Source of the DNA: Ignavibacteria bacterium UBA7675
Lineage (GTDB): Bacteria > Bacteroidota > Ignavibacteria > Kapaibacteriales > UB7675
DNA: 64,000 bases
Assembly (NCBI GenBank): GCA_002483085.1
Contig: DLHF01000002.1
Location: forward strand, 1 to 64,000
Direction: 5' to 3'
Below are positions 54,032-63,061 of the stretch, piece after piece (position 1 is the stretch's first letter; every line of letters starts with the position of its first letter). The position numbers and the translations under genes were made by a program. Below the pieces are notes generated by a model that saw only the letters and a list, made by a program, of their open reading frames with translations, was not told where the DNA came from and did not search any database.

Positions 54032-55876
54032 CTACCGTAAATAGACAGTCAAAATAGATATATCAGCCGCTGATACGCCTGCTATTCTCGTAGCCTGTCC
54101 AAGCGATTGTGGCCGTATCCGTTGTAGCTTTTCGCGAGCTTCTTTTGAAAGAGAAATAATTGTTGTGTAGTCTATTGAGTCGGGAATTCTCTTGTTTTCC
54201 TGATCCTGTAATTTAGCAATATCCTTTAACTGCCGCTCAATATAACCCTTATATTTCAACTCAATTTCGCATTGCTCTATAATATTGTCGTTTAAGCCCT
54301 CTTCTGCCATATCCGCAACCTGGAGAACCTCTTGCAATCTCACCGGGCCACGCCGAGCAAGCATCTCAATAGACACAGGGCCAGTAATGGGGCTCTCGTT
54401 AACAGTGCCGAGGTATGAGTTGATTGCATCACTATATACTTTTGTCTTCTCATACTCTGCGAGCTTGCGGTTGATAGTCTCTTCCTTTTCAACGACTTGC
54501 TGGTGTTCACTTTCACTGATAAGCCCGAAGTCCCTTCCGTAGTGAGCTAACCTTCTATCGGCATTGTCCTGCCGGAGCAGTAAGCGATATTCCGCAAGCG
54601 AAGTGAATATACGGTAAGGCTCTTCTGTATTTTTATTGACTAAATCATCAATCAGGACGCCAATGTATGCTTCCGAGCGCTTGGGAGTGAATTCTCCATT
54701 ACCTTTAATCTTAAGAGCTGCGTTGATACCTGCTACCAAACCTTGGGAAGCTGCTTCTTCGTAACCAGATGTACCATTGATCTGGCCTGCGAAAAAGAGT
54801 CCTTCAACAGCTTTCGTTTCCAGTGTGAACCGCAATTGATAGGGAAAAAAGAAGTCGTATTCTACTGCATAACCAGCGCGGAGCATTTCCGCATGTTCGA
54901 GGCCAGGTATGGAATGAAGGCCGCGAAGCTGAATATCAACGGGTAAGCTCGTGGAAAATCCGTTGACATACACTGATTGGGAATGTAAACCCTCTGGCTC
55001 TAATACAATCTGATGAGAAGTGCGGTCGGCGAAACGGTTAATTTTATCCTCTATCGATGGGCAATAGCGCGGGCCAGCGCCTTTAATTCTACCTGCAAAC
55101 ATTGGAGAATCTTCAAATCCTTCACGAAGAATATCGTGGGTGTGTTCGCTGGTAAACGTGTTGTAGCACACGATTCTATTCGCAACGGAAGGAGTACGCC
55201 GAGAAAAAGGAATTGGCTGCTCGTCTCCTGGGTGGATTTCCAAGCCGCTATAATCAATAGATGTAGTAGCAACTCGTGGCGGTGTGCCAGTTTTGAGCCT
55301 TCCTTTCTCCAAACCATACGACTCTAATAGATCAGAAATTTTTGTGGCACTTTTTTCTCCTACTCGTCCACCTTCGGTAGCGCATGTACCGGTATGCATT
55401 ATTCCATTGAGAAATGTACCTGAGCACAGTACTACACATTTGGCGGTAAGAGTTTCTTTGTTATCAAGTACGACTCCGTATATTCTGTCGTTCTTAATAA
55501 GTATCTCTGTCACTGCTCCCTCTATTATCGCCAGATTTTCCGTCGCCTCTACCATATGTTGAGCTTCACGCGGATACATATCTATATCATTCTGCGAGCG
55601 CGGCGACCAAATGGCTGGTCCTTTTGATTTATTCAGCATCTTGAACTGAAGGCCGCTCTTATCAGCAATCTCTCCCATGACGCCCCCGAGGGCATCAATT
55701 TCCTTTACTAAGTGTCCTTTCGCCGAACCACCAATGGAAGGATTGCACGACAAGCGACCAATAGCGGCTCGCGACATTGTGACTAATGCCGTATGGCAAC
55801 CCATACGAGCCGCCGCAATACTGGCTTCGATGCCAGCATGACCACCGCCAATGACGATGATATCAAGTGTATTCAT
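54032..55876 (-). CDS. mnmG: tRNA uridine-5-carboxymethylaminomethyl modification enzyme MnmG (GidA)
   Basis: 614 aa, normal length. With MnmE it installs the cmnm5 group on wobble U34 of several tRNAs, using FAD and methylene-THF. The FAD site IIVIGGGHAGIEASIAAARMG opens the protein. SCNPSIGGSAKGHLVKEIDALGG, LKTGTPPR and GFEDSPMFAGRIKGAGPRYCPSIEDK are strong GidA signatures, and the C-terminal helical domain ends AGVSAADISILTVYLR. In many bacteria this gene lies beside oriC; here two parS-like sites bracket it. mnmE is about 3.3 kb away. Confidence 0.98.
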   Translation of the reverse strand: MNTLDIIVIGGGHAGIEASIAAARMGCHTALVTMSRAAIGRLSCNPSIGGSAKGHLVKEIDALGGVMGEIADKSGLQFKMLNKSKGPAIWSPRSQNDIDMYPREAQHMVEATENLAIIEGAVTEILIKNDRIYGVVLDNKETLTAKCVVLCSGTFLNGIMHTGTCATEGGRVGEKSATKISDLLESYGLEKGRLKTGTPPRVATTSIDYSGLEIHPGDEQPIPFSRRTPSVANRIVCYNTFTSEHTHDILREGFEDSPMFAGRIKGAGPRYCPSIEDKINRFADRTSHQIVLEPEGLHSQSVYVNGFSTSLPVDIQLRGLHSIPGLEHAEMLRAGYAVEYDFFFPYQLRFTLETKAVEGLFFAGQINGTSGYEEAASQGLVAGINAALKIKGNGEFTPKRSEAYIGVLIDDLVNKNTEEPYRIFTSLAEYRLLLRQDNADRRLAHYGRDFGLISESEHQQVVEKEETINRKLAEYEKTKVYSDAINSYLGTVNESPITGPVSIEMLARRGPVRLQEVLQVADMAEEGLNDNIIEQCEIELKYKGYIERQLKDIAKLQDQENKRIPDSIDYTTIISLSKEAREKLQRIRPQSLGQATRIAGVSAADISILTVYLR

Positions 55877-55891
55877 ATCTTACTTGAACTA

Positions 55892-55907
55892 TGTTTCACG
55901 TGAAACA
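55892..55907. other. parS-like ParB/Noc-family binding site 2
   Basis: TGTTTCACGTGAAACA, a perfect 16-bp palindrome and an exact match to the canonical parS consensus, 16 bases upstream of the mnmG start codon. ParB or Noc would be encoded elsewhere. Confidence 0.9.
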
Positions 55908-55976
55908 TGTACTGTGCAGAAGGGGGATTTTCCCATGAGTGCGGCTAATGACGGCAAGAGAATAAAAATAGTGATC

Positions 55977-56504
55977 CTATAGATATTGCATCATAAGAAT
56001 CTCATCAACATATTCATCTTCTAACTTGAGTGCTCTATACTCAGTCCCGTACTCGAAAAAATTGATCTTTTTATATAAATGATAGGCGGGAAGATTTTTA
56101 GAAGAAACCGAAAGCAATACATGTTCACATCCTGCATCTTCTTTGGCCGAGCGCAGTAGATATTCCAGTAGTTTTGTAGCAATACCGTTCCCACGATGCG
56201 GTTCTGATACATACATACCCCATATATGCCCTTTATGGCGCTGTTTGCGAAGTAAATGCCTGCATGAAAAGCCAGCCATTCCTACGATATCCCCTGTTGA
56301 AGTAAAGGCACCGAGAGCAAAGTTAAAAGGATAATTCTGGAGTTTCTCAAAAAGCTGTTCTTTATCTAATAGCGAAAGAGAGTTGTAGGACTCATAATCG
56401 GAGCCAAAAGACTCGGGAGCTGATCGAAGCGCCTCTTTGCGAAAATTGACAAAAGCAGAAAAGTGCGCTTCTTCGAATGGCTGTATAAAGAAGGGAGATG
56501 CCAT
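55977..56504 (-). CDS. GNAT family N-acetyltransferase
   Basis: 175 aa, cytosolic. The acetyl-CoA site is visible as IWGMYVSEPHRGNGIATKLLEYLL (motif A, R-GNGIA), followed by VLLSVSSKNLPAYHLYKKINFFEYGTEYRALKL (motif B with the usual N..A..LY.K.GF pattern). AGGA precedes the start. The substrate cannot be read from the sequence; similar enzymes acetylate small amines or protein N-termini. Monocistronic. Confidence 0.92.
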   Translation of the reverse strand: MASPFFIQPFEEAHFSAFVNFRKEALRSAPESFGSDYESYNSLSLLDKEQLFEKLQNYPFNFALGAFTSTGDIVGMAGFSCRHLLRKQRHKGHIWGMYVSEPHRGNGIATKLLEYLLRSAKEDAGCEHVLLSVSSKNLPAYHLYKKINFFEYGTEYRALKLEDEYVDEILMMQYL

Positions 56505-57029
56505 TGATAGTCCTAGAATGTAATGCGAGTTGTAGTACAGTTGTTTACTTATCAGCTTTTTTCACAGTGAACCCTGTATGCAGGGATATCCGAAGATGGG
56601 CGAATAGCGAACACAATGATAATGAGAACATGCTCAACCAAGAGGGACACACTATGAGTATAAGGAGTGCTTTGCAGTTGCAAAGGCAATAATGTTGCAG
56701 CTTGCCGAAGTGCCCTCTACCGGCGGCTATTCTGGCGGTAAGGATGCCCCGCGCTTCTGCCTGCGATTACCCTGAACATTGTCGGATAAAACACAGCCTT
56801 TGCATTCCAATTTCAACCCCATACACTGCCGTGCTCCTGTATGGAAGTGATTGTGCAAATATAAACGTTTTTGGTAGGCAGGAAAAGCGCGTTGTTGGAG
56901 AAAGAGGCACAAAGCTGCGGATACGAAGGCTCAAAGACCTTTGAATGATACCGCGATGACAGTGTTTGTGGTGTCTGATGCCATAAGTAAGGTTCTCTTT
57001 TGTTTTTACGATCCGATAGATTTCTTTAT
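56505..57029. other. Intergenic stretch between the acetyltransferase and AraC genes
   Basis: About 525 bases. A small hairpin CCCTG-TATG-CAGGG lies near 56570. An 80-codon frame on the plus strand (56702-56944) has no recognisable protein character. No RNA gene or repeat seen. Confidence 0.4.
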
Positions 57030-57848
57030 CTACCCGTGTACTGCCGTTGTGCTGTACTGTTTTCTCGCTAATGCCGATGGTGCAATGCCGAAGTGCTTCT
57101 TGAAGACATAGGAGAAATGTGATAGGTCTTCAAATCCTAACTCAATGTAAATGTCTGTGGGTTTCTTCCTCTCGTTCTGAATGAGAAAATAGGCTTCGTC
57201 GAGCCGCTTTCGGATGAGCCAACGACCTGGCGACTCGTGGAATGTTTTCTCAAAGTCTCTCTTGAATGATGACAAACTCCGTCCTGTTAGAAAGGCAAAA
57301 CGCTCCAGACTGATGTTAAACCTGAAGTTGCGGTTCATGAATTCTTCAAGAGCAATTTTCTGTGGAATGCCAAAGTTAAAAAGAACCTGTCCCAGCTCAG
57401 GGTTGGACTTTAGAAGTATAAGCAAAAGCTCCTGCCGCTTGATATCTGTAAAGGCCGTGTCGATCTCCTCGGCGCCGCTGTAGTATGGGGATAAGGAGCG
57501 GACAAAGCTGTGGATTAACTCGTTATTTTCTACCAATAAAAAGCTACCGTCGTCCTGTGCTGTTGCTGTCGATGCTTGGTGTACATTGTTGTGCTGCTGT
57601 AGAAATGCTTCGTCAAAGACGATGAGTATTTTCTCAAACTGCCCTTTGTCTTGGAATTTACTATATCGCACTAACCTGTTCTTTCTAAGAATACAGTAAT
57701 CACCAGGCTGCATAGAAAAGGTTCTGTGACCGTCGAACACGGTGACAGAACCTTTAGCTTGGTAGAAAAAGATATGCTCGGGAATAAAATACTCAGGCGA
57801 AATAAGAGCCGGACCAATATGGCAGGATCGTATATCCGTGTATCGCAT
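57030..57848 (-). CDS. AraC family transcriptional regulator
   Basis: 272 aa. An N-terminal cupin-like sensor (1-150, HIFFYQAKGSVTVFDGHRTFSMQPGDYCILRKN) is followed by the AraC DNA-binding pair of helix-turn-helices (165-262: ISLERFAFLTGRSLSSFKRDFEKTFHESPGRWLIRKRLDEAYFLI, then PTDIYIELGFEDLSHFSYVFKKHFGIAPSAL). Its start overlaps the stop of the SDR gene (TAATG), so translation is coupled. It probably controls this pair in response to a small molecule. The inducer is unknown. Confidence 0.94.
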   Translation of the reverse strand: MRYTDIRSCHIGPALISPEYFIPEHIFFYQAKGSVTVFDGHRTFSMQPGDYCILRKNRLVRYSKFQDKGQFEKILIVFDEAFLQQHNNVHQASTATAQDDGSFLLVENNELIHSFVRSLSPYYSGAEEIDTAFTDIKRQELLLILLKSNPELGQVLFNFGIPQKIALEEFMNRNFRFNISLERFAFLTGRSLSSFKRDFEKTFHESPGRWLIRKRLDEAYFLIQNERKKPTDIYIELGFEDLSHFSYVFKKHFGIAPSALARKQYSTTAVHG

Positions 57849-58825
57849 TACAGTATATTGAGGTTCTTAAGGCTGTCCACCGTAGCTATGATCGCTTCTT
57901 CTCTGGAACGAGGTGTCCAGTTAAGTATGGTTTTTGCCTTTGTGTTCGACATCTTTGTGTAGTACTCTTGTGCAGTATTCGTTAAATCGGCTATCTGGCC
58001 TGCAAATGTAGGTCTTTCTTTCCGGACTACCTCAGCAATGTCGTATAAGGACATTACGCCCTCGGCTGTAGCAATGAATCTCTCGCCTTTTGCTTCTGGA
58101 TGTGTCATTGCAGTAATGTGCATGGCTGCTACATCGCGCACGTCCACAATACCAAAGGTAAAAGCCGGACTTTCTGTAATGCTTCCATTGACAGTGCCGA
58201 TAAGGTACTTAATCGACGACGATACATCCGAACCGAGAACCGGGCCAAATACTCCCACCGGGTTGACAACCGAAAGCTCCATACTGCCGCCTTCTCTTTC
58301 CATGAAATCCCAAGCCGCGCGTTCGGCAACTGTTTTGGACTTAATGTACGCGCCAACAGGAGCATTGATGTCCGACCAGTCTTCTTCTGTGAATACGTGG
58401 TTGCCAATTTCTCTGCCATAGCCTACGGCTGCAAACGACGAAGTTAGCACAACGCGCTTCACACCGGCATCGCGTGCAGCTTTTAATACCCGCAGTGTTC
58501 CTTCGCGCGCAGGAGTGATAAGCTCGTTTTCGTCATTAGGTTCCCCAATTGGGAATGGCGATGCAACATGAAGCACGTAATCAGCGCCCTGAACAGCTTC
58601 TGCCCAGCCATCGTCCTTTGTTAAATCTGCTTCTGTAAATACGACACCCTCAATGCCCGGAGCACCAGCTCGATGGAGCATCTCCCGTACTTCGTTGGCT
58701 CGGGACAGCGAGCGTACTGTCGTTTTTACGCGATACCCCGCCTGAAGAAGATAGGCAATACAATAGCTGCCAATAAAGCCGGAACCACCTGTCACCAGCA
58801 CCCAACCGTTCTTGTTCGTTGTCAT
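57848..58825 (-). CDS. NAD(P)-dependent aldehyde/epimerase-type SDR oxidoreductase
   Basis: 325 aa from ATG 58825; the frame extends to 58849. Extended SDR with the Rossmann motif VLVTGGSGFIGSYCIAYLL, the DFR-like segments YVLHVASPFP and VVLTSSFAAVGYG, and a catalytic triad visible as Ser in LTSS and YIKSK (Tyr-x-x-x-Lys). The group contains dihydroflavonol-4-reductase-like and aldehyde reductases that detoxify carbonyls. Upstream partner of the AraC gene, sharing a TAATG overlap. The substrate is unknown. Confidence 0.92.
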   Translation of the reverse strand: MTTNKNGWVLVTGGSGFIGSYCIAYLLQAGYRVKTTVRSLSRANEVREMLHRAGAPGIEGVVFTEADLTKDDGWAEAVQGADYVLHVASPFPIGEPNDENELITPAREGTLRVLKAARDAGVKRVVLTSSFAAVGYGREIGNHVFTEEDWSDINAPVGAYIKSKTVAERAAWDFMEREGGSMELSVVNPVGVFGPVLGSDVSSSIKYLIGTVNGSITESPAFTFGIVDVRDVAAMHITAMTHPEAKGERFIATAEGVMSLYDIAEVVRKERPTFAGQIADLTNTAQEYYTKMSNTKAKTILNWTPRSREEAIIATVDSLKNLNIL

Positions 58826-58981
58826 GTGAATGTGATATTTATGATACAAAATTTTGAACAGTACAAAATTCTGAAAAAAGCGGGACTCTCACTTTGTTGT
58901 ACGGCTCAAAGTTTGTTTGCTGTGCGGTTCAAACTGCTTGGAAAAGGGTTGTAATTGCGTTCTGTGGGATGATGGGGGCAG

Positions 58982-59050
58982 CCGTCTTCGAGCGCGCCGC
59001 CCATCCAGGCGGCGCTATGATACGTCGCTGCACCGCGCTGCATGATCCGT
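58982..59050 (-). repeat. Dispersed intergenic repeat, degenerate copy with hairpin
   Basis: Contains CCGTCTTCGAGCG, a perfect hairpin GCGCCGCC / GGCGGCGC with a 6-base loop (58994-59015), then TCGCTGCACCGCGCTGCATG-ATCCG. The last part aligns with the copies at 15985-16045 and 30851-30934 in the same (minus) orientation. It faces the plus-oriented copy 60 bases to the right. Confidence 0.55.
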
Positions 59051-59108
59051 TTCGTGTAGTTCGCCCCATCCCGCCCGGCAGGAGTGCGGAATAGCAGAGA
59101 AAAGCGAA

Positions 59109-59186
59109 AGACGGTAGGAAAGCGAAAAGCGGATGTGCGACCGGGGACAGAGCCGCAGCGGATGCACAGAGGTGCCCGTGCCACAC
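59109..59186 (+). repeat. Dispersed intergenic repeat, copy D
   Basis: GACGGTAGGAAAGCGAAAAGCGG matches copy B's arm. The core TGCGACCGGGGACAG is at 59136-59150 (one change against copies A-C), followed by CCGCAGCGG and the shared end GTGCCCGTGCCAC. It sits 40 bases downstream of the mnmE stop codon. Confidence 0.72.
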
Positions 59187-59224
59187 ATCAATCAATCTGA
59201 AAGAAATGCTAAAGGGAAAAGCTG

Positions 59225-60586
59225 CTATTTTCCAATACAGAAGCGGGCGAATACCTCGTCGAGTACGTTCTCGCTCCACGTATCACCAGTAATTTCGCCG
59301 ATTTTACGCAATGCTTCGCGTACATCGATAGCGATGAATTCATTAGATGGAGCGGTTTCGAGTGCTTCGAGAGCATTATGCAGCGACTGGATGACCATCT
59401 GCAACAGAGCTACGTGCCGTGCATTGATCATCAGGCTGCCTGCATGAGCCATATCGCGACGAGCATACTCGGCAATCAAGGCTTTGACGGCGTCTATACC
59501 ATCGGTGGTGACAGCCGATATACAAAGCGAAGAAGCGATGTAAGCAACACTTTGTTCATCGAGCAAATCAATCTTGTTCTGTACTAATACACAGGTAGCC
59601 GAAGGAAAATCCTGTTGTAAACGCTCTACGAGAGCTTGTGAATGATCGAAGGACAGAGTGCTATCGTTCAGTATCAACAACAAATTACACTGGCGAAGAA
59701 GAGTTTGTGCGAGTTGTATCCCCTCGATTTCTATACGATCTTCGCTTGAGCGCAGCCCTGCGGTATCAAAAATATTGATCATTGTGCCGCCGATTACCAA
59801 ATGTTCCTCAATGTAATCGCGCGTAGTTCCAGGTGTTGGGCTTACAATTGCGCGCTTTTTATTGAGCATAGCATTGAGCAGCGAAGACTTTCCCGCATTT
59901 GGGTAGCCGACAATACCCACATTGTAGCCAGAGCGCATAATCTCGGAAGCCTGAAAAGAATCTGTCAATTCCTTGCAAAAGGCGAGTGCAGATACTAATT
60001 TTGCCCGAAGTTCTTTACGGTCTATAAATTCTATATCTTCCATGCTGAAGTCCAGCTCTAACTCTAGCAGTCCACAAATCTCTACCAACGACGAGCGGAG
60101 TTCGCGCAGGCGCCGAGTAAGGCCGCCCAGAAGCTGTCGTGCGGCTGCGTGCGTGCCCTGTTGGGACACAGAGTGAATAATATCGGCTACAGCTTCGGCC
60201 TGTGTAAGATCGAGTTTATTATTGAGAAAAGCGCGTTTGGTAAATTCTCCGGGTTCGGCAGGCCGTGCTCCGGCAGCAATAAGAGCTGCTGACAGCTCTT
60301 GAGAGACAATCAGGCCACCGTGGCAACTGAACTCCACAGTGTTTTCGCCTGTGTATGAATGAGGAGCGCGAAAAACTGATGCCGTTATAGTATCGACAAG
60401 CGCTTGCTCGGCATCGTAGAATTTTCCATAGTGAATAGTGTGGCTGTCAACTTCGGCAAGAAGACGACTGCCACGGAAACACAGGTCGGCAATAGTAAAC
60501 GAATCAGGACCGGAAAGACGAATTACAGCCAACCCCCCCACTCCCGGAGGGGTGGCAAGTGCACATATCGTGTCACGAACCAGCAT
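59225..60586 (-). CDS. mnmE: tRNA modification GTPase MnmE (TrmE)
   Basis: 453 aa, normal length; partner of MnmG in wobble-uridine modification. The N-terminal THF-binding domain (1-115) has ALATPPGVGGLAVIRLSG and the FSCHGG motif. The helical domain is split by the G domain (about 215-370): P-loop GYPNAGKSSLL, GTTRDYIEE, switch DTAGLRSSEDRIE, NKID. The C-terminal zinc/one-carbon motif is CIGK. It is divergent from birA by 23 bases. Confidence 0.98.
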   Translation of the reverse strand: MLVRDTICALATPPGVGGLAVIRLSGPDSFTIADLCFRGSRLLAEVDSHTIHYGKFYDAEQALVDTITASVFRAPHSYTGENTVEFSCHGGLIVSQELSAALIAAGARPAEPGEFTKRAFLNNKLDLTQAEAVADIIHSVSQQGTHAAARQLLGGLTRRLRELRSSLVEICGLLELELDFSMEDIEFIDRKELRAKLVSALAFCKELTDSFQASEIMRSGYNVGIVGYPNAGKSSLLNAMLNKKRAIVSPTPGTTRDYIEEHLVIGGTMINIFDTAGLRSSEDRIEIEGIQLAQTLLRQCNLLLILNDSTLSFDHSQALVERLQQDFPSATCVLVQNKIDLLDEQSVAYIASSLCISAVTTDGIDAVKALIAEYARRDMAHAGSLMINARHVALLQMVIQSLHNALEALETAPSNEFIAIDVREALRKIGEITGDTWSENVLDEVFARFCIGK

Positions 60587-60609
60587 AGTTCTCTTTAAAG
60601 AAGTCTGTA

Positions 60610-61356
60610 ATGTACGAAATTAAACAGTATCATTTTTCGCAAATTTCATCCACGAACGACTATGCCCGTGAGTTGTTGCAAACCGACAAGCTGGTAGCTG
60701 TTACAGCCGAATACCAGTGGAGCGGTCGTGGCCGCGGCGAAAAAACTTGGGAAGGCGAGCAAGGTAAGAATATTTACTGCTCCATAGGCATACGGCATGA
60801 AAAATTATTAGACATGGAAGCGCTGATCGCTCTACAGGCTCAGGGCTGCCTTGCCGCTTATCGTGCTCTCAAGGCGATTGCTCCAAGCAGGCGCTTTGCT
60901 CTTAAATATCCCAACGACGTACTGATGCTAAGCTTGGACCGCTCGTGGAAAAAGATATGCGGAGTGCTTGTCGAACACGAGTTTGCGGGTTCGTACTGCC
61001 TTACCACAGTTGTTGGTATAGGCATAAATATACGACAGCAAACGTTTCCCCCCTTTCTTCACAATAAAGCCACTTCACTGCTGAACGAAGGCCTCAGTAC
61101 AGAAGTCGAGCCGGTGATTACTCTCTTGCTCGATGAATGGAAAGCACTTGCAGAACGCTCCCCGGAACAGATTATCGCCGAGTGGAAACGCGAGCTGAAC
61201 ATCGAAGGGAAAATGATGGAAATTGTCGGCGATGGTCCTGGCTGGTTGTCTATGGATCTGCTTCGGGATGGTCGGTTGCGCGCCCGACACACGGGAACAG
61301 GACAGGAACGTATCATTGATAATGGAGATTCGCTGCGGTATGATCTCGGAGAATAA
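60610..61356 (+). CDS. birA: Biotin--[acetyl-CoA-carboxylase] ligase
   Basis: 248 aa, the mono-functional form without an N-terminal DNA-binding domain. It activates biotin with ATP and attaches it to carrier-protein lysines. Visible are SSTNDYARELL, the biotinyl-adenylate loop GRGRGEKTW, FALKYPNDVLM, KKICGVLVEHEF, and VVGIGINI, with a C-terminal SH3-like tail (WLSMDLLRDGRLRARHTGTGQERIIDNGDSLRYDL). It overlaps coaX by 17 bases, starting an operon birA-coaX-isoaspartyl peptidase. Confidence 0.96.
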   Translation: MYEIKQYHFSQISSTNDYARELLQTDKLVAVTAEYQWSGRGRGEKTWEGEQGKNIYCSIGIRHEKLLDMEALIALQAQGCLAAYRALKAIAPSRRFALKYPNDVLMLSLDRSWKKICGVLVEHEFAGSYCLTTVVGIGINIRQQTFPPFLHNKATSLLNEGLSTEVEPVITLLLDEWKALAERSPEQIIAEWKRELNIEGKMMEIVGDGPGWLSMDLLRDGRLRARHTGTGQERIIDNGDSLRYDLGE

Positions 61357-62128
61357 TATCGCGATAGCTGCAATTGATCTTGGTAATTCAAAAGTTAAAA
61401 TTCTTCTGGATAAGAGCGATGTAGCTTTTAATTATCATGATGGTTGGGCTGATATCTTAATAGAAATTCTGTTGAAGTCGGAAAATAGCCAAATTGTTGT
61501 TGGAGTGAGCTCCGTAAGACCTGATAAGTTTAACGAGTTAAAAAAAATAAGTTCTTTGTATCCTAAAGTTAGAATAATAAATGTTTTAGAATGTATTGCC
61601 AATGATCGTGATTGTATTCAGACCTCTGTGCAAGGGTTTGGCGCCGATAGGTTGTTTGGTCTCTACGGCGCATTGCTCCACATTCCCCCACCGCTTTTTA
61701 CTGTCGACTGTGGTACGGCGATGACGATAAATTTTCTGGATTCATCCTGTGTGTTCAGAGGGGGGGCCATACTGCCGGGCATGGGCTCGCAATTGCATGC
61801 GCTCCACGAATTTACCGAACAACTTCCCTTTCTTGAAGCAGTTTCGCCCAGCAAATACACCGGTACGGCCACCGCCGCCGCGATGATGGCAGGCGTCGTA
61901 GGTGGTGCAGGCGGTGCTGTGCGGAGATTAGTTGAGAACATGTGGGCAGAAGCGGAAGATTATGGAATTCCGAGAATAATAGTAACAGGCGGAGAGGCTA
62001 GCGTGCTGCTGCCGGAATTGGCCGATTGGCCGTTATCAGTGGCGCACTTTCCGCATCTTGTACGCGAAGGAATTTTACACACAACACAGCGCATCATTGA
62101 GCGCGAACAACACGGAAATACTCCATGA
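61340..62128 (+). CDS. coaX: Type III pantothenate kinase
   Basis: 262 aa from ATG 61340, with GGAG 11 bases upstream inside birA. It phosphorylates pantothenate, the first step of coenzyme A synthesis. The N-terminal ATP motif IAAIDLGNSKVKILL, the pantothenate/dimer region GFGADRLFGLYGAL, the phosphate motif VDCGTAMTINFLD and RGGAILPGMGSQ match the family. The first third of the gene (about 61,365-61,640) is clearly AT-richer than the rest, an unusual internal switch. Birds of a feather: it follows birA in many genomes, and CoaX-type enzymes replace CoaA here. Confidence 0.94.
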   Translation: MISENNIAIAAIDLGNSKVKILLDKSDVAFNYHDGWADILIEILLKSENSQIVVGVSSVRPDKFNELKKISSLYPKVRIINVLECIANDRDCIQTSVQGFGADRLFGLYGALLHIPPPLFTVDCGTAMTINFLDSSCVFRGGAILPGMGSQLHALHEFTEQLPFLEAVSPSKYTGTATAAAMMAGVVGGAGGAVRRLVENMWAEAEDYGIPRIIVTGGEASVLLPELADWPLSVAHFPHLVREGILHTTQRIIEREQHGNTP

Positions 62129-63051
62129 TTAGAATCGCAATACACGGTGGTGCGGGGACCATACTGCGCGAAACGATGACGCCCGAAAAGGAAGCTGCAT
62201 ATACAGAAGCTATGAGGCAAAGCCTTGAAGCGGGGTATGGCATTTTGTACAATGGCGGTACGGCACTCGACGCCGTAGAAGCTGCTGTGGTTGCGCTGGA
62301 GGACAACCACCTGTTTAATGCCGGGCGTGGTGCCGTGCTTACCCACGAAGGACATGTGGAACTCGATGCCTCGATTGTGGATGGACGCACTGTTGACGCA
62401 GGTGCTGTAGCGAGTGTACGCAATATCCGCAACCCGATTAAAGCTGCGCGTGCTGTCATGGAGCAGTCGGGACATGTGTTTCTCATAGGAGAAGGTGCGG
62501 GCTCGTTCGCTCAGGAAATTGGTCTATATATGGAAACACAGGAGTACTTTATCACCGAAGACCGCTTAAAACAGTGGAAACTGCTGCGACACACCGCCCG
62601 CAGTGTTACCGACCACGCCGCGACGTCGATGGAGGAAAAACACGGAACGGTTGGAGCTGTGGCTCTTGATGCTATGGGCAATCTGGCTGCGGCTACTTCT
62701 ACAGGCGGAATGAGTAATAAAAAATATGGTCGTGTAGGCGATTCGCCTCTTATCGGCTGTGGAACATATGCCAACAACCGTACCTGCGCGATTTCAGCCA
62801 CTGGCTACGGAGAGTATTTTATCCGATCCGTCTGTGCTTACGATGTCTCGGCGATGATGGAATACGCTGGCGTTTCCCTGCCAGTAGCCATCAAGCGCAG
62901 CCTCGACAAAATTGCAGCTATAGGCGGCGACGGCGGTCTCATCGGTATCGACGCGGCTGGTAATGTTGTAGCCGATTTCAATAGCGCCGGTATGTACCGT
63001 GGATGGTCTGATGATGATGGAACGCTCAAAACGTTGATTTTCGAGGAATAA
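62125..63051 (+). CDS. Isoaspartyl peptidase / L-asparaginase (Ntn hydrolase)
   Basis: 308 aa. It cleaves beta-aspartyl peptides or asparagine after self-processing. The N-terminal IAIHGGAGTI, NAGRGAVLTHEGHVELDASIVDG and the autocleavage site KHGTVGAVALD (Thr as new N-terminal nucleophile) are intact, followed by STGGMSNKKYGRVGDSPLIGCGTYA and ISATGYGEYFIR. It overlaps coaX by ATGA (62125-62128), so it is translationally coupled. No signal peptide, so a cytosolic role in dipeptide salvage is likely. Confidence 0.95.
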   Translation: MIRIAIHGGAGTILRETMTPEKEAAYTEAMRQSLEAGYGILYNGGTALDAVEAAVVALEDNHLFNAGRGAVLTHEGHVELDASIVDGRTVDAGAVASVRNIRNPIKAARAVMEQSGHVFLIGEGAGSFAQEIGLYMETQEYFITEDRLKQWKLLRHTARSVTDHAATSMEEKHGTVGAVALDAMGNLAAATSTGGMSNKKYGRVGDSPLIGCGTYANNRTCAISATGYGEYFIRSVCAYDVSAMMEYAGVSLPVAIKRSLDKIAAIGGDGGLIGIDAAGNVVADFNSAGMYRGWSDDDGTLKTLIFEE

Positions 63052-63061
63052 GACCTGTTTT

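Noticed and set aside
56702..56944. 80-codon frame as a small gene
   Set aside because: No ribosome-binding site, mixed Cys/Pro/Arg composition without secondary-structure character, and surrounding sequence looks non-coding.
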